The position numbers and the translations under genes were made by a program. From Gnetum montanum (taxonomy: Eukaryota > Streptophyta > Gnetopsida > Gnetales > Gnetaceae): a stretch of DNA of 44,578 nucleotides. Of this stretch, positions 1-10,180 are shown one piece after another; the stretch's first letter is position 1; each line of letters starts with the position of its first letter. A model generated the notes under the pieces. It saw only the letters and a list, made by a program, of their open reading frames with translations, was not told the DNA's origin and made no database searches. The DNA is taken from NCBI GenBank assembly GCA_015680685.1, contig MNCI01013775.1, positions 13,608-58,185 of the forward strand. Direction: 5' to 3'.

Positions 1-325
1 AAGTCCAAGATGTGTACAGATAATCAAGGAACAGATACTCATCGCACTTAGGCTAGTTTAGACTCTCTCTCACCCTTTCTCTCCTAGCTTAGTAATTATT
101 ACTTTCCATTTCCTTCAGGAGTAGCGTTAGATTAGAAACCACATCATACACCTCACTCTAGACTAAACCATATGTGACAAAGATAATACTAGTCCAAGTG
201 GAAAGACAGCGAACTGCGACCTAAGGCTAATTGTCTAGATGCCCCAACTAGCCCGTCTGCGGAGTTTGACTAGATCACGCGTGTAATGCTCGTATTCGTA
301 TGGTTGAGTGTAGGGGTACCTCGCC
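1..325. other. Unassigned sequence at window start
   Basis: No open reading frame of note, no LTR signature and no recognisable protein similarity was found on either strand. It has more CpG than the copia element to its right. It ends where an in-frame copia integrase begins, so that element was truncated here or is joined to unrelated DNA. It could be the remnant of another repeat. Confidence 0.3.
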
Positions 326-955
326 ACTCATCAATATTTCCTAACTTTTATTGATGATTTTACTTGAAAAATATGGGTCTATTTTTTGCAAAATAAGTCT
401 AAATTTTTTTATTACTTTAAGAAGTTGAAGGTACATGTTGAAAAACAACGTAGCTATCTTGTGAAAGTCCTACGAACTAATGGTGGAGGTGAATATACTT
501 CCAATGAATTTAATGAATATTATGAAGAACAAGAAATAAAACATCAAATCACTTTTCTCTACACACTACAGCATAATGAAATAGTCGAAAGGAAGAACAA
601 AACTATAATGAACATGGCAAGGAACAAACTAATGGCAAAAGGAATGCCTAATTCTTTTTGGGGTGAAGCTGTTTCATGTTCTATTTACTTATTAAATAGG
701 TCTCCAACAAGGAGTGTGCAAAATATCACCCCTATAGAAGCAGGAAGTAGTTTCAAGCCAAGCATGAAGCATCTTAAAGTATTTGGTGCTATTACTTATG
801 TCCACATTCCAACAAAGATAAGAACAAAGTTAGATGATCAAGCAAAGAAGACTATTTTTATTGGCTACAAGCATGGGGGATTCAAGCTATTTAATCCTAT
901 AACAAAGAAGGTGATTATCAGTCAAGATGTAACCTTTGTCAAAGAAGAGGCTTGA
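326..955 (+). pseudogene. Copia-1 integrase core, degenerate
   Basis: The integrase catalytic core would join retroelement cDNA to host DNA. The reading starts with YFLTFIDDFT, which holds the first catalytic Asp. The second acidic position reads RTNGGGEY instead of the usual RTDGGGEY (Asn codon at 479-481), so a catalytic Asp is lost. The third acidic residue is kept in NEIVERKN. The stretch FWGEAV...LLNRSPT is typical of the copia integrase C-terminal part. A TGA at 365 interrupts the frame. The N-terminal HHCC zinc-binding part is absent because the element is truncated. Non-functional. Confidence 0.9.
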
Positions 956-1168
956 AAATGGGATATTGATTCACACAAAGACTTCCAGAAGCAACAAATT
1001 TGTATCCTTGAAGAGGAAGCTAAAGATCCTACTACCAACAAAGCTACATGAAGCTTTACTCCACAACTTGTAGTAGAATTTGGAAGGCCAAGGCAACAAT
1101 GCCAACAACCAGTACACCTATAAGACTACCAGGTAACACTTGATGATGAATTTAATGATGATGAAGAA

Positions 1169-2092
1169 TTGGTACACTTTACTTTCTTTGTAGATAGTAA
1201 ACCTATGACATTTGAGGAGGTAATGCATGATCCCAAATGGATGCATGCCATGAATGAGGAGATCAAGGAAATTGAAAGAAACAATACGTGGAAACTCACC
1301 AACATCCCACGAGATCACAAAGCAATCAATGTGAAGTGGGTTTTCAAGATAAAGGTCAAGTCAAATAGTGAGGTGAAGAGGCACAAAGCAAGATTGGTGG
1401 CAAAGGGATTTGAGCAAAGGCATGGCTATGACTACCAAGAGGTTTTCTCTCCGGTTGCTTGAATTGAAACAATTAGGATTCTAATTGTGTTAACTACCTA
1501 GAAGAAGTGGAAAATCCATCAAATGGATGTGCAGTCAAACTTTCTAAATGGCCCACTTGAAGAGGAGGTTTTTGTTAAGCAACCACCTAGATGGATAAAG
1601 CAAGGAAGTGAAGGTAAGGTGTACAAATTGAAGAAAGCATTGTATGGTCTCAAAGAAGTGCCATGAGCATGGAATAGGCACATTGATTCTTTCCTCTATA
1701 AGGATGAATTCTAGAAATTCCCATCTAAACATGCTTTATATGTGAAGACTAATGATTCTAATGATATACTGTTGTTGTGTCTTTATGTTGATGATTTAAT
1801 ATTCATAGGCAATAATCCTAGAATGATTGAAGATTTTAAGAAGTTCATGATGCATGAGTTTGAAATCACAGATCTTGGCCTCATGTCATATTTCCTTAGC
1901 ATTGAAGTAGTTCAAAGAGAAGATGGGATTTTTATTTATCAAAAGAGATATGCTACTGAACTTTTTAAGAAATTTTGTATCGAAAATTGTAATCCTATGA
2001 GAACTCCCATGAAAGTTGGCCAAAATTATCCAAAAATGAAGAAGGGGCCCCTATTGACTCAACTTATTTCAAGAAAATTGTTGGAAGTTTGA
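1169..2092 (+). pseudogene. Copia-1 reverse transcriptase, degenerate
   Basis: Copia-type RT. The N-terminal block WMHAMNEEIKEIERNNTW and VKWVFKIKVK are recognisable, followed by KARLVAKGFEQ and a stop at 1460 just after SPVA. The next block, around 1522-1660, reads MDVQSNFLNGPLEEEVFV, with Asn-Phe replacing the usual Ala-Phe around the first catalytic aspartate region. KALYGLKEVP follows, then a TGA at 1664. The catalytic YVDD motif is intact (LYVDDLIFIGN, about 1783-1815). The frame shifts near 2045, just before the RNase H connection. Same frame as the integrase upstream, so both come from one former polyprotein. Confidence 0.92.
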
Positions 2093-2735
2093 GATATCTC
2101 ACATGCACAAGGCTAGACATCTCTTATGGTGTTGGTTTGCTTAGTAGGTTTTTGGAATCTCCTCTTCAATCTCATATGTAGGTGGCCAAAAGAATCACAT
2201 AGTACCTAAAGGGAACTTATGATCATGGTTTATTCTATTCCTCATCTAATAATTGTGATCTTATAGGTACTCTGACAGTGACTAGGGTGGAGATTTAGAT
2301 GACCAGAAAAGCACTTCTATTTATTATTTTACTTTTGGTGCTACAACTTGTTCATGGTCATCAAAGAAGCAACCCATAGTTGCACTTTCAACTTGTGAAG
2401 TAGAATATGTAGTTGTAGCTTCAAGTGCATGTCAAGAAATATGGTTAGGGAATGTGATGAGTCAGATTCATGCTCCAGTAAAGAAGCCAATGAAGATTTG
2501 TGTTGATAATATGTCTACAATTGACCTGGCAAAGAATCCTATCATGCATTGAAGAAGTAAACACATTGATTTTTGCTATCATTTTCTAAGCGATCAAGTT
2601 GAAAAGAAAAAAACTAAATTGTTGTATTATAAGTCTAAAGACCAAGTGGTAGACACCCTCACCAAACCGTTGAAGTATGAAGCTTTCATCAAGATGAAGC
2701 ATTTGTTGGGAATGATAGAGTTATTGAATTAGGCT
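2057..2735 (+). pseudogene. Copia-1 RNase H domain, degenerate
   Basis: After a one-base shift the frame reads STYFKKIVGSLRYLTCTR, the conserved copia RT to RNase H connection. It continues through SWSSKKQPIVALSTCEVEYV, ICVDNMSTIDLAKNP and KHIDFCYHFL, all standard copia RNase H blocks with the Glu and Asp positions still visible. Several stops interrupt it, for example near 2178, 2200 and 2550. The C-terminal DTLTKPLKYEAF motif follows, and the protein would end just before the polypurine stretch and LTR. Confidence 0.88.
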
Positions 2736-2746
2736 TAAGGGAAGCA

Positions 2747-3151
2747 TGTTGCGAGTAAGCCTAATTATTGGAAAAAATAGTTGTGAAGTGGCAGATAACA
2801 ACAATTAATTAGAAGTTTACTTTTCTTAAACTACACTTTCCTTTTCTACCATCTGATAGTTTTAGAATTTCGTTAGATAGTTTTAGAATTCTCTCTAAAG
2901 ATGAGATAAGACTTCTAAACTTGTTGTGAAGATCTATCTTAGATTTTCAGATGTTTCAATTTTGTAACCCTAGATGTGGCTATTTAAGTTTGTCTTATGA
3001 TCAATCATGGACAAAAGAGTTGAGAGTTGAATGTATGTGGTTTCTGAGAAATAAAATAAAGCTTGTTGTTAATTTCTAGTTTCTGCATCTGCATAATAAA
3101 ATTGAGCTTTTTATGCTGTTATTTCTTTCTTTTATTACTCTATCACTATCA
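2747..3151 (+). repeat. Copia-1 3' LTR
   Basis: It begins with TGTTGC directly after a purine-rich tract (TTAAGGGAAGCA, about 2735-2746), the expected place for a polypurine tract and 3' LTR start. It ends with ...ATCA at about 3151. There the sequence becomes collinear with intron 4 of the laccase gene downstream, which fixes the right edge. Length about 405 bp. No 5' LTR partner lies in the window. The exact last base is uncertain by a few nucleotides. Confidence 0.72.
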
Positions 3152-3398
3152 AGAACTCCATTTTACATCAATCACACAAAACCAAACACACCCTTCCTAA
3201 AATTTCCTGCTGCTAAGTCACTTTCAAATAGTCCTCCTCTCTTACTTCTCAATCAGAAATAGAAATAGGCATGCACCATGAAACAATAACTAATGAAACA
3301 ACATGGATCAAGGTACAAAAGGGGGAGATGATTCAGCTGTGGATAATAAACATCGTCATGCACACACAAATGTTCGTGAAGCTCGCAAACCACATATT
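3152..3398 (+). pseudogene. Laccase pseudogene, left fragment (end of intron 4 and start of exon 5)
   Basis: This stretch aligns along its length with 24531-24808 of the intact laccase: the 3' end of intron 4 and the first third-strand-binding part of exon 5. The reading VQKGE...TQMFVKLA is still visible. About 26 bp around the intron 4 acceptor (24675-24700 in the intact gene) are deleted, so splicing is lost. Almost all CpG sites of the intact copy are TG or CA here. It stops abruptly at the copia-2 LTR. The other end of the same pseudogene resumes at 18168 beyond the inserted retrotransposons. Confidence 0.9.
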
Positions 3399-4015
3399 TG
3401 ATGTGTGTGAGTCCTCCAACATGAAGCCCATGTCACATTAATCTAAATAAATGAAAAGAGGGGAAGGAAGGCTGCCTTCTAAGTTAGGAAGCCAAAATTA
3501 CCTACCTAAGTTGGCTATTAAGTTAGGCAAATTTTACAAAGGTTGCCTAAGTTATGTAGCATAGGGCATTTCCCTTCACTATAAATCCAATGAAAATGGC
3601 AAATGGATGAACAGGTAGAAGAGAAGTCAATGGCCAAAGTGAGAAAGAGAGGCCAAAGAAAGAGACACACAAATAAGCCTTGTGAGCTTTGGTTTCTAAG
3701 AGGTTTTCCTAAAGGGGTGTGAGATTTCTCCTTATTATTCTAAGAATATTTTTTCTTAAGGATGTGTGTTAATTTTGTATACCTCTAGTAATTAACTATA
3801 GAGACATTTTTGCATTCCTACTATGTATTCGTAGAAGAATATTTATTCAGAGTTTGGCTCATGGTGAACCACGTAAATCTTTGTGTTATTCGGTGTTACT
3901 ATTTTGCACTTTACTTTCGCTATCTACTTTATTAGTTTATATTCTTCTTTTAACACACAAGTGGGAAAATGCTACACAAGCCAGTTCGTGGCATTATGCC
4001 CTCTTTTTCCCAACA
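3399..4015 (+). repeat. Copia-2 5' LTR
   Basis: The left edge is where laccase similarity ends, at TGATGTGTG. The right edge is CAACA, three bases before the primer-binding site, the usual copia layout. Length about 617 bp. A TATA box (CTATAAAT, 3579-3586) lies in the middle, with AT-rich candidate polyadenylation sequence further right. The 3' LTR is missing except for a possible eight-base stub at 8062-8069 (TAATGTGT versus TGATGTGT). Confidence 0.75.
3579..3586 (+). promoter_or_regulatory. TATA box in copia-2 LTR
   Basis: CTATAAAT lies 180 bp into the LTR, at a suitable place for the U3/R boundary. It is the probable former promoter of the element. There is no evidence of current activity. 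Confidence 0.45.
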
Positions 4016-4017
4016 AC

Positions 4018-4029
4018 TAGTATTGGAGC
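4018..4029 (+). other. Copia-2 primer-binding site (initiator tRNA-Met type)
   Basis: TAGTATTGGAGC resembles the plant copia primer-binding site TGGTATCAGAGC, complementary to the 3' end of initiator tRNA-Met. It differs by G-to-A and C-to-T type changes plus small shifts. It follows the LTR end by two bases, as is normal in this superfamily. Confidence 0.75.
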
Positions 4030-4128
4030 ACCAAGTTGGAGATCACAAATAGCAAAATGGCACTATAACAACTTAACAATCTAGCCTGTGGAATTTGCTG
4101 CAAAATTTGTAAGTATTTCTGTGTTCTT

Positions 4129-4911
4129 ATGGCAAAAATTAACAACAGTAGTGGAGTTAGTAGCATAGATATAAATATTGGTAGAATGGTTTATTTGAAT
4201 TCTAAAAATTATCATTCATGGAAAGAAAAAGTGAAAGACCTTCTATACTGTAAAAAGTGTTATGCTCCTATCACTAGTAAAAAGCTAGTAGCAATGCATG
4301 ATGAGGAGTGGCAAATGTTGGATAGGCAAGTTGTAGGGTATATTCACTAATGGGTGGATGATAATGTTTCTCATCTTGTCTCCATAGAAAAATCTACCAA
4401 AAGTCTGTGGGATAAGTTAGAGGAGATGTATGCCAACAAGATGGGAGGAAATAAAATGTACTTGATAACAAAATTGATGAACACCAAGTACAAAGAAGGT
4501 ACTTGTATATTTAACCACCTTAATGACATGTAGAGAATTATGAATCAACTTGTAGATTTGAAAATCAACTTCGATGAAGAATTACAAGCTTTAATAATTC
4601 TTGGTTCCTTGCCACAAAGTTTGGAGACACTTAAAATGTCGATAATAAACTCAGCCCCAAATGGAGTTGTATTGTTTAGCAAAATCAAGAGTAATCTCTT
4701 GAATGAAGAAATCAAGAGAAAGATGGTAGGCTCCACCAATTCCAGTTCTAAGGCATTAGTTATAGAAAACTAGAGGAGGAGCCAAAGCAAAGATCCAGAA
4801 AAGCATGGAAATGCTAGAAGCAAGTCCAAATCCAAAAAGCAGATTGAGTGTTATCACTATGGTAAGAAGGGGCACATGAAGAAGAATTGCAAAAAGTTGA
4901 AGCAAGAGTAG
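4129..4911 (+). pseudogene. Copia-2 gag with zinc knuckle, degenerate
   Basis: Nucleocapsid/capsid protein of the retrotransposon. The start ATG is about 100 bases after the PBS. Blocks such as YHSWKEKVKDLL and KSLWDKLEEMYANK are the usual copia gag (UBN2-type) signature, and ALIILGSLPQS is the conserved middle block. The CCHC zinc knuckle at about 4849-4891 reads CYHYGKKGHMKKNC: the second zinc-binding Cys is replaced by Tyr. Stops at about 4348, 4531, 4771 and 4909 lie in the same frame. Not functional. Confidence 0.9.
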
Positions 4912-4980
4912 CAACAACCAAATGAGAATGATGGAGATTGGGCTTCAATTGTCAATCAAGAGGCTTACATCCTCAAAGAC

Positions 4981-5247
4981 ATGAGTGATGTTGATATTAT
5001 CAATTTGGAAACCCAAAAAATGGATTGGTTAATTGATAGTGGTGCTTCTATTCATGTGAGATCCAAAAGAGACTTCTTCTCATCCTATACTCAAGGAGAC
5101 TATGATAAAGTAAAGATGGAAAATGGTTATTCAAGCAAGGTAGTCGGCATTGAAGATGTTTGTTTGAGGATAGATACTGGTTGTAGACTAATTCTAAGAA
5201 ATGTCAAATATTATACTGAACTTGATATCTGTGATGAAACTGGATAA
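4981..5247 (+). pseudogene. Copia-2 aspartic protease, degenerate
   Basis: The retroviral-type aspartic protease would cut the Gag-Pol polyprotein. The catalytic motif is intact (WLIDSGASIHV, about 5023-5055). It is followed by VKMENGYSSKVVGIEDVCL and LRNVKYY, the usual downstream blocks of copia proteases. The frame is the same as gag and ends at 5247, after which the reading frame shifts. It lies between gag and integrase as expected. Confidence 0.9.
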
Positions 5248-5398
5248 TGATGTCTACTAGAATAGCTTCAAAGAAGGACACTGGAAACTCTCCAAGAGTT
5301 CCTTGGTGGTAGCTAGAGGAAAGAAGCAGCATTCTCTCTACATGATGCAAGCACATGTTATCAAAGACACCATTAATGTGGCAAAGGATGAAGTGACA

Positions 5399-6300
5399 AT
5401 GGAGCTATGGCATAAAAGGCTTGGCCACATTAGCTAAAAGGGGCTAAATATCATAGCCAAGAAGAATATATTTCCAAAGGTGAAATGCACACATTTCAAG
5501 AGCTGTGTAGATTCTTTAGCTGGAAAGTAGCATAGAGTCACCTTCAAGAGCTCACTTCCACATAGAAGTAAGCATGTTTTAGATCTAGTGCATTATGATA
5601 TTTGTTTTCCTATGTTAACAAGATCACTTGGTGGGGCATACCAATTTTTCACATTTATTGATGATCACTCCAAAAAGGTGTGGTTATATACCTTAACAAT
5701 GAAAGACCATGTGGTAGGTGTGTTCAAGCAATTTCATTCAAGTGTAGAAAGAGAGACTAGCAAGACATTGAAGTGTATTAGAATAGACAATAGAGGTGGA
5801 TACTTGGGAGCATTCTCTGAGTATTGCAAGATTCATGGTATCTAGCACCACAAGACTGCTCCAAAGACTCCTTAGCTAAATGGTCTAGCTAAAAGGATGA
5901 ACTGAACTATTGTGAAAAAGTTGAGGAACATGTTGTTACTTGCAAAGTTACCCAAAACCTTTTGGGAAGAAGCGGTGAAGATAGCTACTAATTTGATCAA
6001 TTTTTCTCCATTGGTGTCTATGGATTGAGATATTCCAAAGAAAGTATGATGTAATAAAGATGTCTCCTATGATCATCTAAAAGTGTTCAGTTGTAAACCA
6101 TTTGTGCACATCCCAAAGGATGAGAGATCCAAGATAGATGGAAAAATCAGGGAATGCATCTTTTTGGGATATGAAAATGATGAGTTTGGCTATAGACTAT
6201 TTGATCCTATTACAAAGAAAATAATCAAAATTTGAGATATTGTATTCTTTGAAGATCAATTTATCAAAGACATTAACAAGGAGATCCAGAAACTAGAGCA
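5399..6300 (+). pseudogene. Copia-2 integrase, degenerate
   Basis: The pre-integrase domain is visible as MELWHKRLGHIS, with a stop directly after it. The core follows: VHYDICFP carries the first catalytic Asp, FFTFIDDHSKKVW is the conserved second block, and IRIDNRGGY carries the second Asp. The third acidic position reads NGLAKRMN instead of the usual NG-A-ERMN (Lys codon at 5891-5893), so the DDE triad is broken by a G-to-A change. The C-terminal part (FWEEAV, VFSCKPFVHIPKDERSK, GYRLFDPITKK) is recognisable with several stops. Confidence 0.88.
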
Positions 6301-6499
6301 AAGTGATAAGGTAAATCACAATCTTGTCCTTCCACCTAAATCACAATATCAAGGTGGAAATGAACAAGAAGTTACTCAGGCTCTTGCAAATGATGGTCAA
6401 CAACAAATTCAAGATGTAGTTGAAGTATCATTGAGGAGATCAACAAGAAGTCACTAGCCTTCTAGAAAGTATTCTCCTAATGAGTATGTGGTGTTGACT

Positions 6500-7460
6500 G
6501 AAGGGGGAGAACCTGAAAGTTATGACGAGGCTCTGGCAAATAAATACAAGAAGTGGATCAAAGCCATGCTATTAGAAGTGTAATCATTAGATAAGAATGA
6601 CATATATGAGTTGGTGGAATTACCAAAAGGAAGAAAAGCACTGAAGAACAAGTGGGTGTACCGACTAAAGGATGATGGAGATGAAATAAGGTATAAGGCA
6701 AGGTGGTTGTGAAAGGCTTTAATCAAAAACAAGGCATTGAATTTGAAGAAATCTTTGCACCAGTGGTGAAGATGACATCCATTAGAATAATTTTGAGTTT
6801 AGTTGCAAGTCTAAACTTGGAGGTTGAGCAAATGGATGTGAAGACTGCCTTTCTCCATGGCGATTTGGAGGAAGAGATCTATATGAAGAAACCAAACAAG
6901 TTCAAAGTCAAAGGAAAAGAAAACATGGTGTGCAGACTAAAGAAGAGTCTATATGGATTAAAGTAAGCACGTCGATAATGGTATAAGAATTTTGAGGTTT
7001 TTTATGATAGAGCATGACTACAACAAATCTACTGTAGATCATTGTGTGTTTATGAAGAAATTTGTACATGAAAACTTTCTTATCCTCCTGTTTTACGTAG
7101 GTGATATGTTTATTATTGGCAAGCATGTCTAGAAGATCAATAATTTCAAGAGGGATCTTAGCAAATGTTTTTTTATGAATGATTTAGATCTAGCTAAGCA
7201 CATCCTTAGTATGATCATTTACCATGATAGAAGTTCTAAGAAAGCATAGTTGTCACAAGAGAAAGTACTGGAAAGGTTCCACATGAACCAAGCTAAACCA
7301 GTAACTTCACCTCTTGCTAATCACTTCAAGTTGAGCAATGAGCAATGCCCTTCCATAGAAAAGGAGAAGGAAGAAATGAGCAAGATTCCTTCTGCTTCAA
7401 CAATAGGAAGTTTGATGTATGCTATGGTTTGCACTACATCGCTTATACAGTTGGCGTTGT
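6500..7460 (+). pseudogene. Copia-2 reverse transcriptase, degenerate
   Basis: Copia RT blocks in order: LVELPKGRKALKNKWVYRLK, then KGFNQKQGIEFEEIFAPVVK after a one-base shift near 6700, MDVKTAFLHGDLEEEIYM, and LKKSLYGLK followed by a stop. The catalytic box is FYVGDMF (about 7091-7111) where YVDDM is normal, so the first of the two metal-binding Asp is a Gly. The thumb and connection region continues to about 7460. Two stops and at least two frame changes confirm that it is dead. Confidence 0.9.
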
Positions 7461-7469
7461 GAGCAGATT

Positions 7470-8050
7470 TCTCTTCAATCCAAGAGAAGATCATTGGGCT
7501 GTAGTTAAATGGATTCTCAGGTACCTTTGAAGCACTTCCAAACTCTCACTTTGTTTTGGAAGTGGAAAGCTTGAACTAGAGGGCTATTTTGATACTAATA
7601 TGGTTGGAGATGTAGACTCCAAAAAAATCATCTCAGGTTATCTAATAACCTTTGTAGGGGGAGCTATGTCTTGGCAATCAAAGCTACAAAAATGTGTTAC
7701 GCTTTCAACAATGAAAGCAGAGTTCATTGCAACTATTGAAACTAGTAAGAAATTACTATGGATGAAGAAATTCCAACAGGAGCTTGAGTGTTAGCAAGAT
7801 AGGTATATCTTGTACTATGACAGTCAAAGTGCTATACATCTTAGTAAAAATGCTTCTTTTCATTTAAGGTTAAAGCATATTGACATGAGGTATCATTGGA
7901 TATGAGATGTATTAAATTCCAAGCAATTGAAACTAGAGAAGATTCACACAAGTGAAAATGGTTCAGATATGATAACAAAAACCATATCCAAGGACAATAT
8001 TAAGATGTGTCAAGAAATTCTTGGAATGGCTAAGTCCTTCATGTAGTTGA
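7470..8050 (+). pseudogene. Copia-2 RNase H domain, degenerate
   Basis: The frame reads VVSRFLFNP..HWAVVKWILRYL, then SKKIISGYLITFVGGAMSWQSKLQKCVTLST and FIATIETSKKLLWMKKF. After a stop comes YYDSQSAIHLSKNASFH and KHIDMRYHWI, all standard copia RNase H wording. The end of the polyprotein (AKSFM) runs directly into the polypurine tract. Stops at about 7528 and 7792 break the frame. Confidence 0.88.
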
Positions 8051-8069
8051 GAGGGGGAAATTAATGTGT
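8051..8069 (+). other. Copia-2 polypurine tract and 3' LTR stub
   Basis: GAGGGGGAAA is a typical polypurine tract. It is followed by TAATGTGT, which matches the first eight bases of the 5' LTR (TGATGTGT) with one G-to-A change. After that the sequence is gypsy gag. The 3' LTR is therefore missing apart from this stub. The stub is short and could be chance. Confidence 0.55.
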
Positions 8070-8070
8070 T

Positions 8071-10160
8071 ACCTTGAGGATAAGGTAACCTTCAGGGTGT
8101 TTGCCACATGTTTAATCATGGGTTTAGTGTAGACACCCCAGACTCTTACAAATGTGACACTATTGGGCAACATTCCTTAGGATGTTCATATTGGCATATC
8201 TCGCATCCATCATCATTGTCTATGTCTGAATCCAAAACCTCTTCAATGACGACAAATTTGCCCTTACCTTTGTTACGTGCATATTCAGCTTCTTTCTTTT
8301 TTCTCCTCTCTCAATCACTACTTTGTTCTCTAGACTCCTCTACTATTTTTAAAATAGTTAAAAAAATTTCATCTAGGGAGTTCCACATTTGATCTACCTT
8401 TGCTGATACTTCTTATGCAAATTTTTGAATGGGCAAAGTTCTCCTATTCACCATCTCTTCAAGTGGTGACTCTTCTTCATCCTCGCAAAATCTAACTTCC
8501 TTCTTTCAGAGGGAAGTATCTTTGTTATATTCCTCTACACTTTCTCTTTTCCTTAACTCACCTTCCTCCTTGGCAACTTACTCCAACAATCTTTGTACAT
8601 GATGGGCTCTAAGCTCAGATAGTCTTCCTTGGGCATAAGTCCCAAGGGTGCTTTGTGTTTCGTGCCTAAGCCCATCTATGAGATGACGTAGTTGTTTCCT
8701 CTATAAGTATCCATGGCCAAGGCAATGATGTAATAATGCATAATATTGGCCCATGGCAGCATCCAAGGGTTCGTGTCCTCCTTGTTTCCATCCTTGGATT
8801 TTCTTACGCAGGTTGGACACTCAAGAGTACATTTGATACTTCTCGTTGAATAGTTCTAACATGGTACTCTATTGGTGAATGGATTCTGGTTCTAAGGACC
8901 AATACTAGCTTTTTGCTTCCTTGATCAGTGTCTATGAAAACAACTTAAGTTTTTGTCACTTGTTTTCTATGTTTTGCAAGGCACATGCATCCTGAAATGC
9001 TTATAGATGGTTTTGAGGATCAACATTGTATCCCCCTTCAAATCGTGGGATGTTATTCATCGTCTAATCTCTTGATCCTACTATCTTTTTAGTGCCTTGA
9101 TGGGATTCTAACAGCCTCAGTTATATCTAGCATACTTTAGGTAGCGAGTAGGAGTTCATCATAATCGTATTCTTTATGGCATCTATAATGCCTATGTTGT
9201 TCCCTACTCTCCCTTCTTTCATGATGTGTTTCTCTAGAATTCCCTTGTCCCCTTTCTTGATTATTTTGTCTATGATCTCTATTTCGCTTACCGTTGTCCT
9301 CATAGTCTTTCTCTTTGTAACTGTGTCTAGATCCCAAAGGAGAAGGGAAAGGAGATGATGAAGGTGGAGAGGAAGAAGGACTGGCACCATGACGATGCCT
9401 GTCACTTTCTCTTTGGTAGTCTCGAACTCAATTGTGGTTACAATCAGAATGTTCATCAACGTCACATGTTCATGTTCCTTTTTTGGACCCTTTGTGTCTG
9501 TTGTTATTAAAACCCAAGTTATGAATAGTTGACTGAAGGTGCTGATACACCACTCCTTGACCGAAGTCAACGAGAGGAACATCATTTTGTGGGAAACCTC
9601 CTAAGGCAGGTTCACCACCCTCATTTTCACTTATGACATACGAGACATCCTGAGACCACTTTCCCTTCATAGATTTGTAATGTCTCTCCTATTGTAGGTC
9701 CCTTTGACATTGTTCCTCCATGGATCTATAATCTCTCAAATCTTGTTCATGCACAATGTACTCCGATTGTAAGTGCTGCATACCAATTCATGTGAAAGCA
9801 TGAAGAAGCATTCTTGGGACTGCATGATTGGTAGGTAACACTATGTTACCTTCTAAATCACACAAACACAATTTTTCATCCTAGTGGAGGATAAAGATAA
9901 AGTTTGGTATATACTCATCGAGCTGTGCGTATACCACACAAAACGATTGGGGCACTGGTAGGTCATCATGTGTACTATGCCTTCGATTGTTCATTGTGTC
10001 GTACTTAGGTGGTGAAACACTCTCGTAAGAAAAAGGAGACATGATTAATTCTTCAATGTGCAATACTCTCTTTTTTATAATTGTAGGATAACCAACCCTA
10101 AGGGTTCGTTCCAACTATGGGAAGATTTCCTAAGTTCTAATTAGCACACAAACAACAAAG
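8071..10160 (-). pseudogene. Gypsy-L gag remnant
   Basis: Gag of a Ty3/gypsy element, collinear over its length with the gag of the neighbouring element (about 15206-17300), but much decayed. Its N-terminal half (about 10110-9130) includes a low-complexity His/Arg/Asp/Glu-rich stretch, for example KRNRDHRQNNQERGQGNSRE (within 9137-9337). Its C-terminal end carries CHICKSLGCLH, matching the CDIYHYKHPKGCC segment of the other copy. It is cut off at 8071 by the junction to copia-2. Protease and polymerase are absent from this copy, so only the 5' end of the element remains. Confidence 0.8.
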
Positions 10161-10180
10161 TCCCTGGCAATGGCACCAAT
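10161..10180 (-). other. Gypsy-L primer-binding site (tRNA-Asp type)
   Basis: On the minus strand the sequence reads TTGGTGCCATTGCCAGGGAC, directly next to the LTR. This closely matches TGGCGCCGTTGCCGGGGA, the tRNA-Asp primer-binding site of many plant gypsy elements. The differences are all C-to-T or G-to-A. This site fixes the LTR boundary and shows that the sequence to its left is the 5' end of an element. Confidence 0.85.

Larger units (their letters stand above)
326..2746 (+). mobile_element. Copia-1: 5'-truncated Ty1/copia retrotransposon, internal region
   Basis: Degenerate pol of a Ty1/copia element in the order integrase, RT, RNase H, which defines the superfamily. LTR 5', gag and protease are missing on the left. 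One reading frame can be followed from about 332 to about 2050 with stops but no frameshift. The frame then shifts by one base, and RNase H continues to about 2735. At least three stops (365, 1460, 1664) are TGA where copia proteins have arginine, as expected from CGA to TGA change by cytosine deamination. The element is dead and was probably transcriptionally silenced and methylated. Confidence 0.93.
4030..8050 (+). mobile_element. Copia-2: Ty1/copia retrotransposon, internal region
   Basis: A nearly full-length but dead copia element with gag, protease, integrase, RT and RNase H in order, on the same strand as copia-1. The protein is of a different copia lineage from copia-1 (different gag and integrase wording). 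The frame changes several times and stops are frequent. It sits inside the laccase pseudogene: laccase sequence abuts its 5' LTR. Its 3' side is joined directly to gypsy gag sequence, so the 3' LTR was lost by deletion or recombination. Confidence 0.94.

Noticed and set aside
3854-4084. 76-codon open reading with a hydrophobic stretch
   Set aside because: It spans the copia-2 LTR end and PBS, so it is not a gene.
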